In this document: piece by piece, positions 1 through 15,000 of the stretch | Layout of the letters: each line of letters opens with the position of its first letter | How positions within the stretch are numbered: position 1 is the first letter of the stretch | NCBI GenBank assembly: GCA_947561715.1 | Contig: OX387200.1 | Span: forward strand, 12,712,501-12,776,500 | Origin: Ascidia mentula | Lineage: Eukaryota > Chordata > Ascidiacea > Phlebobranchia > Ascidiidae | Length of the DNA stretch: 64,000 nt | Reading direction: 5' to 3' | Made by a program: the position numbers and the translations under genes | Notes under the pieces: model-generated | The model's database searches: none | Told to the model about the DNA's origin: nothing | The model's input: the letters and a program-made list of their open reading frames with translations, nothing else

Positions 1-1
1 C

Positions 2-3000
2 AAACAATTAGGTCCCGAATATGTTGATACTGGTATTGGATATGGCCCGAAACCATCCGCACCTTTGGTTGAAGTATTCGAAGAAGGACAAGGATTTAAA
101 CCGATGTCACCCATCTATGGAGGTGATTTCGGTACACAACCGATCAAACAATTAGGTCCGGAATATGTTGACACTGGTATTGGATATGGCCCGAAACCAT
201 ACGCACCTTTGGTTGAAGTATTCGAAGAAGGACAAGGATTTAAACCGATGTCACCCACCTATGGAGGTGATTTCGGTAAACAACCTATCAAACAATTAGG
301 TCCGGAATATGTTGATACTGGTATTGGATATGGCCCGAAACCATCCGCGCCTTTGGTTGAAGTATTCGAAGAAGGACAAGGATTTAAACCGATGACACCT
401 GTCTATGGAGGTAATTTCGGTCCACATCCGATCAAACAATTAGGTCCGGAATATGTTGATACTGGTATTGGATATGGCCCGAAACCATCCGTACCTTTGA
501 TTGAAGTATTCGAAGACGCACCTATGTTCAAACCTACCACACCTCTGTATGGTGGTGATTTCGGTAAACAACCGATCAAACGATTAGGTCCGGAATATGT
601 TGATACTGGTATTGGATATGGCCCGAAACCATCCGCACCTTTGGTTGAAGTATTCGAAGAAGGACAAGGATTTAAACCGATGTCACCTGTATATGGAGGT
701 GATTTCGGTAAACAACCGATCAAACAATTAGGTCCGGAATATGTTGACACTGGTATTGGATATGGCCCGAAACCATCCTCACCTTTGGTTGAAGTATTCG
801 AAGAAGGCCAAGGATTTAAACCGGTGACACCTGTCTATGGAGGTAATTTCGGTCCACATCCGATCAAACAATTTGGTCCGGAATATGTTGATACTGGTAT
901 TGGATATGGCCCGAAACCATCCTCACCTTTGGTTGAAGTATTCGAAGAAGGACAAGGATTTAAACCGATGTCACCTGTCTATGGAGGTGATTTCGGTGCA
1001 CAACCGATCAAACAATTCGGTCCGGAATATGTTGATACTGGTATTGGATATGGCCCGAAACCATTCACACCTTTGGTTGAAGTATTCGATGACGCACCTA
1101 TGTTCAAACCTACCACACCTCTGTATGGTGGTGATTTCGGTAAACAACCGATCAAACAATTAGGTCCGGAATATGTTGATACTGGTATTGGATATGGCCC
1201 GAAACCATCCGCACCTTTGGTTGAAGTATTCGAAGAAGGACAAGGATTTAAACCGATGTCACCTGTCTATGGAGGTGATTTCGGTACACAACCGATCAAA
1301 CAATTAGGTCCGGAATATGTTGACACTGGTATTGGATATGGCCCGAAACCATCCGCACCTTTGGTTGAAGTATTCGAAGAAGGACAAGGATTTAAACCGA
1401 TGTCACCTGTATATGGAGGTGATTTCGGTAAACAACCGATCAAACAATTAGTTCCGGAATATGTTGACACTGGTATTGGATATGGCCCGAAACCATCCGC
1501 GCCTTTGGTTGAAGTATTCGAAGAAGGACAAGGATTTAAACCGGTGACACCTCTCTATGGAGGTGATTTCGGTCCACATCCGATCAAGCAATTGGGTCCG
1601 GAATATGTTGATACTGGTATTGGATATGGCCCGAAACCATCCGCACCTTTGGTTGAAGTATTCGAAGACGCACCTATGTTCAAACCTACCACACCTCTGT
1701 ATGGTGGTGATTTCGGTAAACAACCGATCAAACAATTAGGTCCGGAATATGTTGATACTGGTATTGGATATGGCCCGAAACCATCCGCACCTTTGGTTGA
1801 AGTATTCGAAGAAGGACAAGGATTTAAACCGATGTCACCTGTCTATGGAGGTGATTTCGGTGCACAACCGATCAAACAATTCGGTCCGGAATATGTTGAT
1901 ACTGGTATTGGATATGGCCCGAAACCATTCACACCTTTGGTTGAAGTATTCGATGACGCACCTATGTTCAAACCTACCACACCTCTGTATGGTGGTGATT
2001 TCGGTAAACAACCGATCAAACAATTAGGTCCGGAATATGTTGATACTGGTATTGGATATGGCCCGAAACCATCCGCACCTTTGGTTGAAGTATTCGAAGA
2101 AGGACAAGGATTTAAACCGATGTCACCTGTCTATGGAGGTGATTTCGGTACACAACCGATCAAACAATTAGGTCCGGAATATGTTGACACTGGTATTGGA
2201 TATGGCCCGAAACCATCCTCACCTTTGGTTGAAGTATTCGAAGAAGGCCAAGGATTTAAACCGGTGACACCTGTCTATGGAGGTAATTTCGGTCCACATC
2301 CGATCAAACAATTTGGTCCGGAATATGTTGATACTGGTATTGGATATGGCCCGAAACCATCCTCACCTTTGGTTGAAGTATTCGAAGAAGGACAAGGATT
2401 TAAACCGATGTCACCTGTCTATGGAGGTGATTTCGGTGCACAACCGATCAAACAATTCGGTCCGGAATATGTTGATACTGGTATTGGATATGGCCCGAAA
2501 CCATTCACACCTTTGGTTGAAGTATTCGATGACGCACCTATGTTCAAACCTACCACACCTCTGTATGGTGGTGATTTCGGTAAACAACCGATCAAACAAT
2601 TAGGTCCGGAATATGTTGATACTGGTATTGGATATGGCCCGAAACCATTCACACCTTTGGTTGAAGTATTCGATGACGCACCTATGTTCAAACCTACCAC
2701 ACCTCTGTATTGTGGTGATTTCGGTAAACAACCGATCAAACAATTAGGTCCGGAATATGTTGATACTGGTATTGGATATGGCCCGAAACCATCCGCACCT
2801 TTGGTTGAAGTATTCGAAGAAGGACAAGGATTTAAACCGATGTCACCGGTCTATGGAGGTGATTTCGGTACACAACCGATCAAACAATTAGGTCCGGAAT
2901 ATGTTGACACTGGTATTGGATATGGCCCGAAACCATCCTCACCTTTGGTTGAAGTATTCGAAGAAGGCCAAGGATTTAAACCGGTGACACCTGTCTATGG

Positions 3001-6000
3001 AGGTAATTTCGGTCCACATCCGATCAAACAATTTGGTCCGGAATATGTTGATACTGGTATTGGATATGGCCCGAAACCATCCTCACCTTTGGTTGAAGTA
3101 TTCGAAGAAGGACAAGGATTTAAACCGATGTCACCTGTCTATGGAGGTGATTTCGGTGCACAACCGATCAAACAATTCGGTCCGGAATATGTTGATACTG
3201 GTATTGGATATGGCCCGAAACCATTCACACCTTTGGTTGAAGTATTCGATGACGCACCTATGTTCAAACCTACCACACCTCTGTATGGTGGTGATTTCGG
3301 TAAACAACCGATCAAACAATTAGGTCCGGAATATGTTGATACTGGTATTGGATATGGCCCGAAACCATCCGCACCTTTGGTTGAAGTATTCGAAGAAGGA
3401 CAAGGATTTAAACCGATGTCACCTGTCTATGGAGGTGATTTCGGTACACAACCGATCAAACAATTAGGTCCGGAATATGTTGACACTGGTATTGGATATG
3501 GCCCGAAACCATCCGCACCTTTGGTTGAAGTATTCGAAGAAGGACAAGGATTTAAACCGATGTCACCTGTATATGGAGGTGATTTCGGTAAACAACCGAT
3601 CAAACAATTAGTTCCGGAATATGTTGACACTGGTATTGGATATGGCCCGAAACCATCCGCGCCTTTGGTTGAAGTATTCGAAGAAGGACAAGGATTTAAA
3701 CCGGTGACACCTGTCTATGGAGGTGATTTCGGTCCACATCCGATCAAGCAATTGGGTCCGGAATATGTTGATACTGGTATTGGATATGGCCCGAAACCAT
3801 CCGCACCTTTGGTTGAAGTATTCGAAGACGCACCTATGTTCAAACCTACCACACCTCTGTATGGTGGTGATTTCGGTAAACAACCGATCAAACAATTAGG
3901 TCCGGAATATGTTGATACTGGTATTGGATATGGCCCGAAACCATCCGCACCTTTGGTTGAAGTATTCGAAGAAGGACAAGGATTTAAACCGATGTCACCT
4001 GTCTATGGAGGTGATTTCGGTACACAACCGATCAAACAATTAGGTCCGGAATATGTTGATACTGGTATTGGATATGGCCCGAAACCATTCACACCTTTGG
4101 TTGAAGTATTCGATGACGCACCTATGTTCAAACCTACCACACCTCTGTATGGTGGTGATTTCGGTAAACAACCGATCAAACAATTAGGTCCGGAATATGT
4201 TGATACTGGTATTGGATATGGCCCGAAACCATCCGCACCTTTGGTTGAAGTATTCGAAGAAGGACAAGGATTTAAACCGATGTCACCTGTCTATGGAGGT
4301 GATTTCGGTACACAACCGATCAAACAATTAGGTCCGGAATATGTTGACACTGGTATTGGATATGGCCCGAAACCATTCGCACCTTTGGTTGAAGTATTCG
4401 AAGAAGGACAAGGATTTAAACCGATGTCACCTGTATATGGAGGTGATTTCGGTAAACAACCGATCAAACAATTAGTTCCGGAATATGTTGACACTGGTAT
4501 TGGATATGGCCCGAAACCATCGGCGCCTTTGGTTGAAGTATTCGAAGAAGGACAAGGATTTAAACCGGTGACACCTGTCTATGGAGGTAATTTCGGTCCA
4601 CATCCGATCAAACAATTAGGTCCGGAATATGTTGATACTGGTATTGGATATGGCCCGAAACCATCCGCACCTTTGGTTGAAGTATTCGAAGACGCACCTA
4701 TGTTCAAACCTACCACACCTCTGTATGGTGGTGATTTCGGTACACAACCGATCAAACAATTAGGTCCGGAATATGTTGATACTGGTATTGGATATGGCCC
4801 GAAACCATCCGCACCTTTGGTTGAAGTATTCGAAGAAGGACAAGGATTTAAACCGATGTCACCCATCTATGGGGGTGATTTCGGTACACAACCGATCAAA
4901 CAATTAGGTCCGGAATATGTTGATACTGGTATTGGATATGGCCCGAAACCATCCGCGCCTTTGGTTGAAGTATTCGAAGAAGGACAAGGATTTAAACCGA
5001 TGACACCTGTCTATGGAGGTAATTTCGGTCCACATCCGATCAAACAATTAGGTCCGGAATATGTTGATACTGGTATTGGATATGGCCCGAAACCATCCGC
5101 ACCTTTGGTTGAAGTATTCGAAGAAGGACAAGGATTTAAACCGATGTCACCTGTATATGGAGGTGATTTCGGTAAACAACCGATCAAACAATTAGTTCCG
5201 GAATATGTTGACACTGGTATTGGATATGGCCCGAAACCATCCGCGCCTTTGGTTGAAGTATTCGAAGAAGGACAAGGATTTAAACCGGTGACACCTGTCT
5301 ATGGAGGTGATTTCGGTCCACATCCGATCAAGCAATTGGGTCCGGAATATGTTGATACTGGTATTGGATATGGCCCGAAACCATCTGCACCTTTGGTTGA
5401 AGTATTCGAAGACGCACCTATGTTCAAACCTACCACACCTCTGTATGGTGGTGATTTCGGTAAACAACCGATCAAACAATTAGGTCCGGAATATGTTGAT
5501 ACTGGTATTGGATATGGCCCGAAACCATCCGCACCTTTGGTTGAAGTATTCGAAGAAGGACAAGGATTTAAACCGATGTCACCTGTCTATGGAGGTGATT
5601 TCGGTGCACAACCGATCAAACAATTCGGTCCGGAATATGTTGATACTGGTATTGGATATGGCCCGAAACCATTCACACCTTTGGTTGAAGTATTCGATGA
5701 CGCACCTATGTTCAAACCTACCACACCTCTGTATGGTGGTGATTTCGGTAAACAACCGATCAAACAATTAGGTCCGGAATATGTTGATACTGGTATTGGA
5801 TATGGCCCGAAACCATCCGCACCTTTGGTTGAAGTATTCGAAGAAGGACAAGAATTTAAACCGATGTCACCTGTCTATGGAGGTGATTTCGGTACACAAC
5901 CGATCAAACAATTAGGTCCGGAATATGTTGACACTGGTATTGGATATGGCCCGAAACCATCCTCACCTTTGGTTGAAGTATTCGAAGAAGGCCAAGGATT

Positions 6001-9000
6001 TAAACCGGTGACACCTGTCTATGGAGGTAATTTCGGTCCACATCCGATCAAACAATTTGGTCCGGAATATGTTGATACTGGTATTGGATATGGCCCGAAA
6101 CCATCCTCACCTTTGGTTGAAGTATTCGAAGAAGGACAAGGATTTAAACCGATGTCACCTGTCTATGGAGGTGATTTCGGTGCACAACCGATCAAACAAT
6201 TCGGTCCGGAATATGTTGATACTGGTATTGGATATGGCCCGAAACCATTCACACCTTTGGTTGAAGTATTCGATGACGCACCTATGTTCAAACCTACCAC
6301 ACCTCTGTATGGTGGTGATTTCGGTAAACAACCGATCAAACAATTAGGTCCGGAATATGTTGATACTGGTATTGGATATGGCCCGAAACCATTCACACCT
6401 TTGGTTGAAGTATTCGATGACGCACCTATGTTCAAACCTACCACACCTCTGTATGGTGGTGATTTCGGTAAACAACCGATCAAACAATTAGGTCCGGAAT
6501 ATGTTGATACTGGTATTGGATATGGCCCGAAACCATCCGCACCTTTGGTTGAAGTATTCGAAGAAGGACAAGGATTTAAACCGATGTCACCTGTCTATGG
6601 AGGTGATTTCGGTACACAACCGATCAAACAATTAGGTCCGGAATATGTTGACACTGGTATTGGATATGGCCCGAAACCATCCTCACCTTTGGTTGAAGTA
6701 TTCGAAGAAGGCCAAGGATTTAAACCGGTGACACCTGTCTATGGAGGTAATTTCGGTCCACATCCGATCAAACAATTTGGTCCGGAATATGTTGATACTG
6801 GTATTGGATATGGCCCGAAACCATCCTCACCTTTGGTTGAAGTATTCGAAGAAGGACAAGGATTTAAACCGATGTCACCTGTCTATGGAGGTGATTTCGG
6901 TGCACAACCGATCAAACAATTCGGTCCGGAATATGTTGATACTGGTATTGGATATGGCCCGAAACCATTCACACCTTTGGTTGAAGTATTCGATGACGCA
7001 CCTATGTTCAAACCTACCACACCTCTGTATGGTGGTGATTTCGGTAAACAACCGATCAAACAATTAGGTCCGGAATATGTTGATACTGGTATTGGATATG
7101 GCCCGAAACCACCCGCACCTTTGGTTGAAGTATTCGAAGAAGGACAAGGATTTAAACCGATGTCACCTGTCTATGGAGGTGATTTCGGTACACAACCGAT
7201 CAAACAATTAGGTCCGGAATATGTTGACACTGGTATTGGATATGGCCCGAAACCATCCGCACCTTTGGTTGAAGTATTCGAAGAAGGACAAGGATTTAAA
7301 CCGATGTCACCTGTATATGGAGGTGATTTCGGTAAACAACCGATCAAACAATTAGTTCCGGAATATGTTGACACTGGTATTGGATATGGCCCGAAACCAT
7401 CCGCGCCTTTGGTTGAAGTATTCGAAGAAGGACAAGGATTTAAACCGGTGACACCTGTCTATGGAGGTGATTTCGGTCCACATCCGATCAAGCAATTGGG
7501 TCCGGAATATGTTGATACTGGTATTGGATATGGCCCGAAACCATCCGCACCTTTGGTTGAAGTATTCGAAGACGCACCTATGTTCAAACCTACCACACCT
7601 CTGTATGGTGGTGATTTCGGTAAACAACCGATCAAACAATTAGGTCCGGAATATGTTGATACCGGTATTGGATATGGCCCGAAACCATCCGCACCTTTGG
7701 TTGAAGTATTCGAAGAAGGACAAGGATTTAAACCGATGTCACCTGTCTATGGAGGTGATTTCGGTACACAACCGATCAAACAATTAGGTCCGGAATATGT
7801 TGATACTGGTATTGGATATGGCCCGAAACCATTCACACCTTTGGTTGAAGTATTCGATGACGCACCTATGTTCAAACCTACCACACCTCTGTATGGTGGT
7901 GATTTCGGTAAACAACCGATCAAACAATTAGGTCCGGAATATGTTGATACTGGTATTGGATATGGCCCGAAACCATCCGCACCTTTGGTTGAAGTATTCG
8001 AAGAAGGACAAGGATTTAAACCGATGTCACCTGTCTATGGAGGTGATTTCGGTACACAACCGATCAAACAATTAGGTCCGGAATATGTTGACACTGGTAT
8101 TGGATATGGCCCGAAACCATTCACACCTTTGGTTGAAGTATTCGATGACGCACCTATGTTCAAACCTACCACACCTCTGTATGGTGGTGATTTCGGTACA
8201 CAACCGATCAAACAATTAGGTCCGGAATATGTTGATACTGGTATTGGATATGGCCCGAAACCATCCGCACCTTTGGTTGAAGTATTCGAAGAAGGACAAG
8301 GATTTAAACCGATGTCACCCATCTATGGGGGTGATTTCGGTACACAACCGATCAAACAATTAGGTCCGGAATATGTTGATACTGGTATTGGATATGGCCC
8401 GAAACCATCCGCACCTTTGGTTGAAGTATTCGAAGAAGGACAAGGATTTAAACCGATGTCAACTGTATATGGAGGTGATTTCGGTAAACAACCGATCAAA
8501 CAATTAGTTCCGGAATATGTTGACACTGGTATTGGATATGGCCCGAAACCATCCTCACCTTTGGTTGAAGTATTCGAAGAAGGCCAAGGATTTAAACCGG
8601 TGACACCTGTCTATGGAGGTAATTTCGGTGCACAACCGATCAAACAATTAGGTCCGGAATATGTTGATACCGGTATTGGATATGGCCCGAAACCATTCAC
8701 ACCTTTGTTTGAAGTATTCGATGACGCATCTATGTTCAAACCTACCACACCTCTGTATGGTGGTGATTTCGGTAAACAACCGATCAAACAATTAGGTCCG
8801 GAATATGTTGATACTGGTATTGGATATGGCCCGAAACCATCCGCACCTTTGGTTGAAGTATTCGAAGAAGGACAAGGATTTAAACCGATGTCACCTGTGT
8901 ATGGAGGTTATTTCGGTACACAACCGATCAAACAATTAGGTCCGGAATATGTTGATACTGGTATTGGATATGGCCCGAAACCATTCACACCTTTGGTTGA

Positions 9001-12000
9001 AGTATTCGATGACGCACCTATGTTCAAACCTACCACACCTCTGTATGGTGGTGATTTCGGTAAACAACCGATCAAACAATTAGGTCCGGAATATGTTGAT
9101 ACTGGTATTGGATATGGCCCGAAACCATCCGCACCTTTGGTTGAAGTATTCGAAGAAGGACAAGGATTTAAACCGATGTCACCTGTCTATGGAGGTGATT
9201 TCGGTACACAACCGATCAAACAATTAGGTCCGGAATATGTTGACACTGGTATTGGATATGGCCCGAAACCATCCGCACGTTTGGTTGAAGTATTCGAAGA
9301 AGGACAAGGATTTAAACCGATGTCACCTGTCTATGGAGGTGATTTCGGTACACAACCGATCAAACAATTAGGTCCGGAATATGTTGATACTGGTATTGGA
9401 TATGGCCCGAAACCATTCACACCTTTGGTTGAAGTATTCGATGACGCACCTATGTTCAAACCTACCACACCTCTGTATGGTGGTGATTTCGGTAAACAAC
9501 CGATCAAACAATTAGGTCCGGAATATGTTGATACTGGTATTGGATATGGCCCGAAACCATCCGCACCTTTGGTTGAAGTATTCGAAGAAGGACAAGGATT
9601 TAAACCGATGTCACCTCTCTATGGAGGTGATTTCGGTACACAACCGATCAAACAATTAGGTCCGGAATATGTTGACACTGGTATTGGATATGGCCCGAAA
9701 CCATCCGCACCTTTGGTTGAAGTATTTGAAGAAGGACAAGGATTTAAACCGATGTCACCTGTATATGGAGGTGATTTCGGTAAACAACCGATCAAACAAT
9801 TAGTTCCGGAATATGTTGACACTAGTATTGGATATGGCCCGAAACCATCGGCGCCTTTGGTTGAAGTATTCGAAGAAGGACAAGGATTTAAACCGGTGAC
9901 ACCTGTCTATGGAGGTAATTTCGGTCCACATCCGATCAAACAATTAGGTCCGGAATATGTTGATACTGGTATTGGATATGGCCCGAAACCATCCGCACCT
10001 TTGGTTGAAGTATTCGAAGACGCACCTATGTTCAAACCTACCACACCTCTGTATGGTGGTGATTTCGGTACACAACCGATCAAACAATTAGGTCCGGAAT
10101 ATGTTGATACTGGTATTGGATATGGCCCGAAACCATCCGCACCTTTGGTTGAAGTATTCGAAGAAGGACAAGGATTTAAACCGATGTCACCCATCTATGG
10201 GGGTGATTTCGGTACACAACCGATCAAACAATTAGGTCCGGAATATGTTGACACTGGTATTGGATATGGCCCGAAACCATCCGCGCCTTTGGTTGAAGTA
10301 TTCGAAGAAGGACAAGGATTTAAACCGATGACACCTGTCTATGGAGGTAATTTCGGTCCACATCCGATCAAACAATTAGGTCCGGAATATGTTGATACTG
10401 GTATTGGATATGGCCCGAAACCATCCGCACCTTTGATTGAAGTATTCGAAGACGCACCTATGTTCAAACCTACCACACCTCTGTATGGTGGTGATTTCGG
10501 TAAACAACCGATCAAACAATTAGGTCCGGAATATGTTGATACTGGTATTGGATATGGCCCGAAACCATCCGTACCTTTGATTGAAGTATTCGAAGACGCA
10601 CCTATTTTCAAACCCACCACACCTCTGTATGGTGGTGATTTCGGTAAACAACCGATCAAACAATTAGGTCCGGAATATGTTGATACTGGTATTGGATATG
10701 GCCCGAAACCATCCTCACCTTTGGTTGAAGTATTCGAAGAAGGCCAAGGATTTAAACCGGTGACACCTGTCTATGGAGGTAATTTCGGTCCACATCCGAT
10801 CAAACAATTTGGTCCGGAATATGTTGATACTGGTATTGGATATGGCCCGAAACCATTCGCACCTTTGGTTGAAGTATTCGAAGAAGGACAAGGATTTAAA
10901 CCGATGTCACCTGTCTATGGAGGTGATTTCGGTGCACAACCGATCAAACAATTAGGTCCGGAATATGTTGATACCGGTATTGGAAATGGCCCGAAACCAT
11001 TCACACCTTTGGTTGAAGTATTCGATGACGCACCTATGTTCAAACCTACCACACCTCTGTATGGTGGTGATTTCGGTAAACAACCGATCAAACAATTAGG
11101 TCCGGAATATGTTGATACTGGTATTGGATATGGCCCGAAACCATCCGCACCTTTGGTTGAAGTATTCGAAGAAGGACAAGGATTTAAACCGATGTCACCT
11201 GTCTATGGAGGTGATTTCGGTACACAACCGATCAAACAATTAGGTCCGGAATATGTTGACACTGGTATTGGATATGGCCCGAAACCATCCGCGCTTTTGG
11301 TTGAAGTATTCGAAGAAGGACAAGGATTTAAACCGATGTCACCTGTATATGGAGGTGATTTCGGTAAACAACCGATCAAACAATTAGTTCCGGAATATGT
11401 TGACACTGGTATTGGATATGGCCCGAAACCATCGGCGCCTTTGGTTGAAGTATTCGAAGAAGGACAAGGATTTAAACCGGTGACACCTGTCTATGGAGGT
11501 AATTTCGGTCCACATCCGATCAAACAATTAGGTCCGGAATATGTTGATACTGGTATTGGATATGGCCCGAAACCATCCGCACCTTTGGTTGAAGTATTCG
11601 AAGACGCACCTATGTTCAAACCTACCACACCTCTGTATGGTGGTGATTTCGGTACACAACCGATCAAACAATTAGGTCCGGAATATGTTGATACTGGTAT
11701 TGGATATGGCCCGAAACCATCCGCACCTTTGGTTGAAGTATTCGAAGAAGGACAAGGATTTAAACCGATGTCACCCATCTATGGGGGTGATTTCGGTACA
11801 CAACCGATCAAACAATTAGGTCCGGAATATGTTGACACTGGTATTGGATATGGCCCGAAACCATCCGCGCCTTTGGTTGAAGTATTCGAAGAAGGACAAG
11901 GATTTAAACCGATGACACCTGTCTATGGAGGTAATTTCGGTCCACATCCGATCAAACAATTAGGTCCGGAATATGTTGATACTGGTATTGGATATGGCCC

Positions 12001-15000
12001 GAAACCATCCGCACCTTTGATTGAAGTATTCGAAGACGCACCTATGTTCAAACCTACCACACCTCTGTATGGTGGTGATTTCGGTAAACAACCGATCAAA
12101 CAATTAGGTCCGGAATATGTTGATACTGGTATTGGATATGGCCCGAAACCATCCGTACCTTTGATTGAAGTATTCGAAGACGCACCTATTTTCAAACCCA
12201 CCACACCTCTGTATGGTGGTGATTTCGGTAAACAACCGATCAAACAATTAGGTCCGGAATATGTTGACACTGGTATTGGATATGGCCCGAAACCATCCGC
12301 GCCTTTGGTTGAAGTATTCGAAGAAGGACAAGGATTTAAACCGATGTCACCTGTATATGGAGGTGATTTCGGTAAACAACCGATCAAACAATTAGTTCCG
12401 GAATATGTTGACACTGGTATTGGATATGGCCCGAAACCATCGGCGCCTTTGGTTGAAGTATTCGAAGAAGGACAAGGATTTAAACCGGTGACACCTGTCT
12501 ATGGAGGTAATTTCGGTCCACATCCGATCAAACAATTAGGTCCGGAATATGTTGATACTGGTATTGGATATGGCCCGAAACCATCCGCACCTTTGGTTGA
12601 AGTATTCGAAGACGCACCTATGTTCAAACCTACCACACCTCTGTATGGTGGTGATTTCGGTACACAACCGATCAAACAATTAGGTCCGGAATATGTTGAT
12701 ACTGGTATTGGATATGGCCCGAAACCATCCGCACCTTTGGTTGAAGTATTCGAAGAAGGACAAGGATTTAAACCGATGTCACCCATCTATGGGGGTGATT
12801 TCGGTACACAACCGATCAAACAATTAGGTCCGGAATATGTTGACACTGGTATTGGATATGGCCCGAAACCATCCGCGCCTTTGGTTGAAGTATTCGAAGA
12901 AGGACAAGGATTTAAACCGATGACACCTGTCTATGGAGGTAATTTCGGTCCACATCCGATCAAACAATTAGGTCCGGAATATGTTGATACTGGTATTGGA
13001 TATGGCCCGAAACCATCCGCACCTTTGATTGAAGTATTCGAAGACGCACCTATGTTCAAACCTACCACACCTCTGTATGGTGGTGATTTCGGTAAACAAC
13101 CGATCAAACAATTAGGTCCGGAATATGTTGATACTGGTATTGGATATGGCCCGAAACCATCCGTACCTTTGATTGAAGTATTCGAAGACGCACCTATTTT
13201 CAAACCCACCACACCTCTGTATGGTGGTGATTTCGGTAAACAACCGATCAAACAATTAGGTCCGGAATATGTTGATACTGGTATTGGATATGGCCCGAAA
13301 CCATCCTCACCTTTGGTTGAAGTATTCGAAGAAGGCCAAGGATTTAAACCGGTGACACCTGTCTATGGAGGTAATTTCGGTCCACATCCGATCAAACAAT
13401 TTGGTCCGGAATATGTTGATACTGGTATTGGATATGGCCCGAAACCATTCGCACCTTTGGTTGAAGTATTCGAAGAAGGACAAGGATTTAAACCGATGTC
13501 ACCTGTCTATGGAGGTGATTTCGGTGCACAACCGATCAAACAATTAGGTCCGGAATATGTTGATACCGGTATTGGAAATGGCCCGAAACCATTCACACCT
13601 TTGGTTGAAGTATTCGATGACGCACCTATGTTCAAACCTACCACACCTCTGTATGGTGGTGATTTCGGTAAACAACCGATCAAACAATTAGGTCCGGAAT
13701 ATGTTGATACTGGTATTGGATATGGCCCGAAACCATCCGCACCTTTGGTTGAAGTATTCGAAGAAGGACAAGGATTTAAACCGATGTCACCTGTCTATGG
13801 AGGTGATTTCGGTACACAACCGATCAAACAATTAGGTCCGGAATATGTTGACACTGGTATTGGATATGGCCCGAAACCATCCGCGCCTTTGGTTGAAGTA
13901 TTCGAAGAAGGACAAGGATTTAAACCGATGTCACCTGTATATGGAGGTGATTTCGGTAAACAACCGATCAAACAATTAGTTCCGGAATATGTTGACACTG
14001 GTATTGGATATGGCCCGAAACCATCCGCGCCTTTGGTTGAAGTATTCGAAGAAGGACAAGGATTTAAACCGGTGACACCTGTCTATGGAGGTAATTTCGG
14101 TCCACATCCGATCAAACAATTAGCTCCGGAATATGTTGATACTGGTATTGGATATGGCCCGAAACCATCCGCACCTTTGGTTGAAGTATTCGAAGACGCA
14201 CCTATGTTCAAACCTACCACACCTCTGTATGGTGGTGATTTCGGTACACAACCGATCAAACAATTAGGTCCGGAATATGTTGATACTGGTATTGGATATG
14301 GCCCGAAACCATCCGCAACTTTGGTTGAAGTATTCGAAGAAGGACAAGGATTCAAACCGATGTCACCCATCTATGGAGGTGATTTCGGTACAAAACCGAT
14401 CAAACAATTAGGTCCGGAATATGTTGACACTGGTATTGGATATGGCCCGAAACCATCCTCACCTTTAGTTGAAGTATTCGAAGAAGGACAAGGATTTAAA
14501 CCGATGTCACCTGTCTATGGAGGTGATTTCGGTGCACAACCGATCAAACAATTAGGTCCGGAATATGTTGATACCGCTATTGGATATGGCCCGAAACCAT
14601 TCACACCTTTGGTTGAAGTATTCGATGACGCACCTATGTTCAAACCTACCACACCTCTGTATGGTGGTGATTTCGGTAAACAACCGATCAAACAATTAGG
14701 TCCGGAATATGTTGATACTGGTATTGGATATGGCCCGAAACCATCCGCACCTTTGGTTGAAGTATTCGAAGAAGGACAAGGATTTAAACCGATGTCACCT
14801 GTCTATGGAGGTGATTTCGGTACACAACCGATCAAACAATTAGGTCCGGAATATGTTGACACTGGTATTGGATATGGCCCGAAACCATCCGCGCCTTTGG
14901 TTGAAGTATTCGAAGAAGGACAAGGATTTAAACCGATGTCACCTGTATATGGAGGTGATTTTCGTAAACAACCGATCAAACAATTAGTTCCGGAATATGT

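Noticed and set aside
65..70. A start codon for the giant ORF at base 65
   Set aside because: The codon is TTG inside a repeat unit and the same frame is open from base 2. The real start is outside the window.
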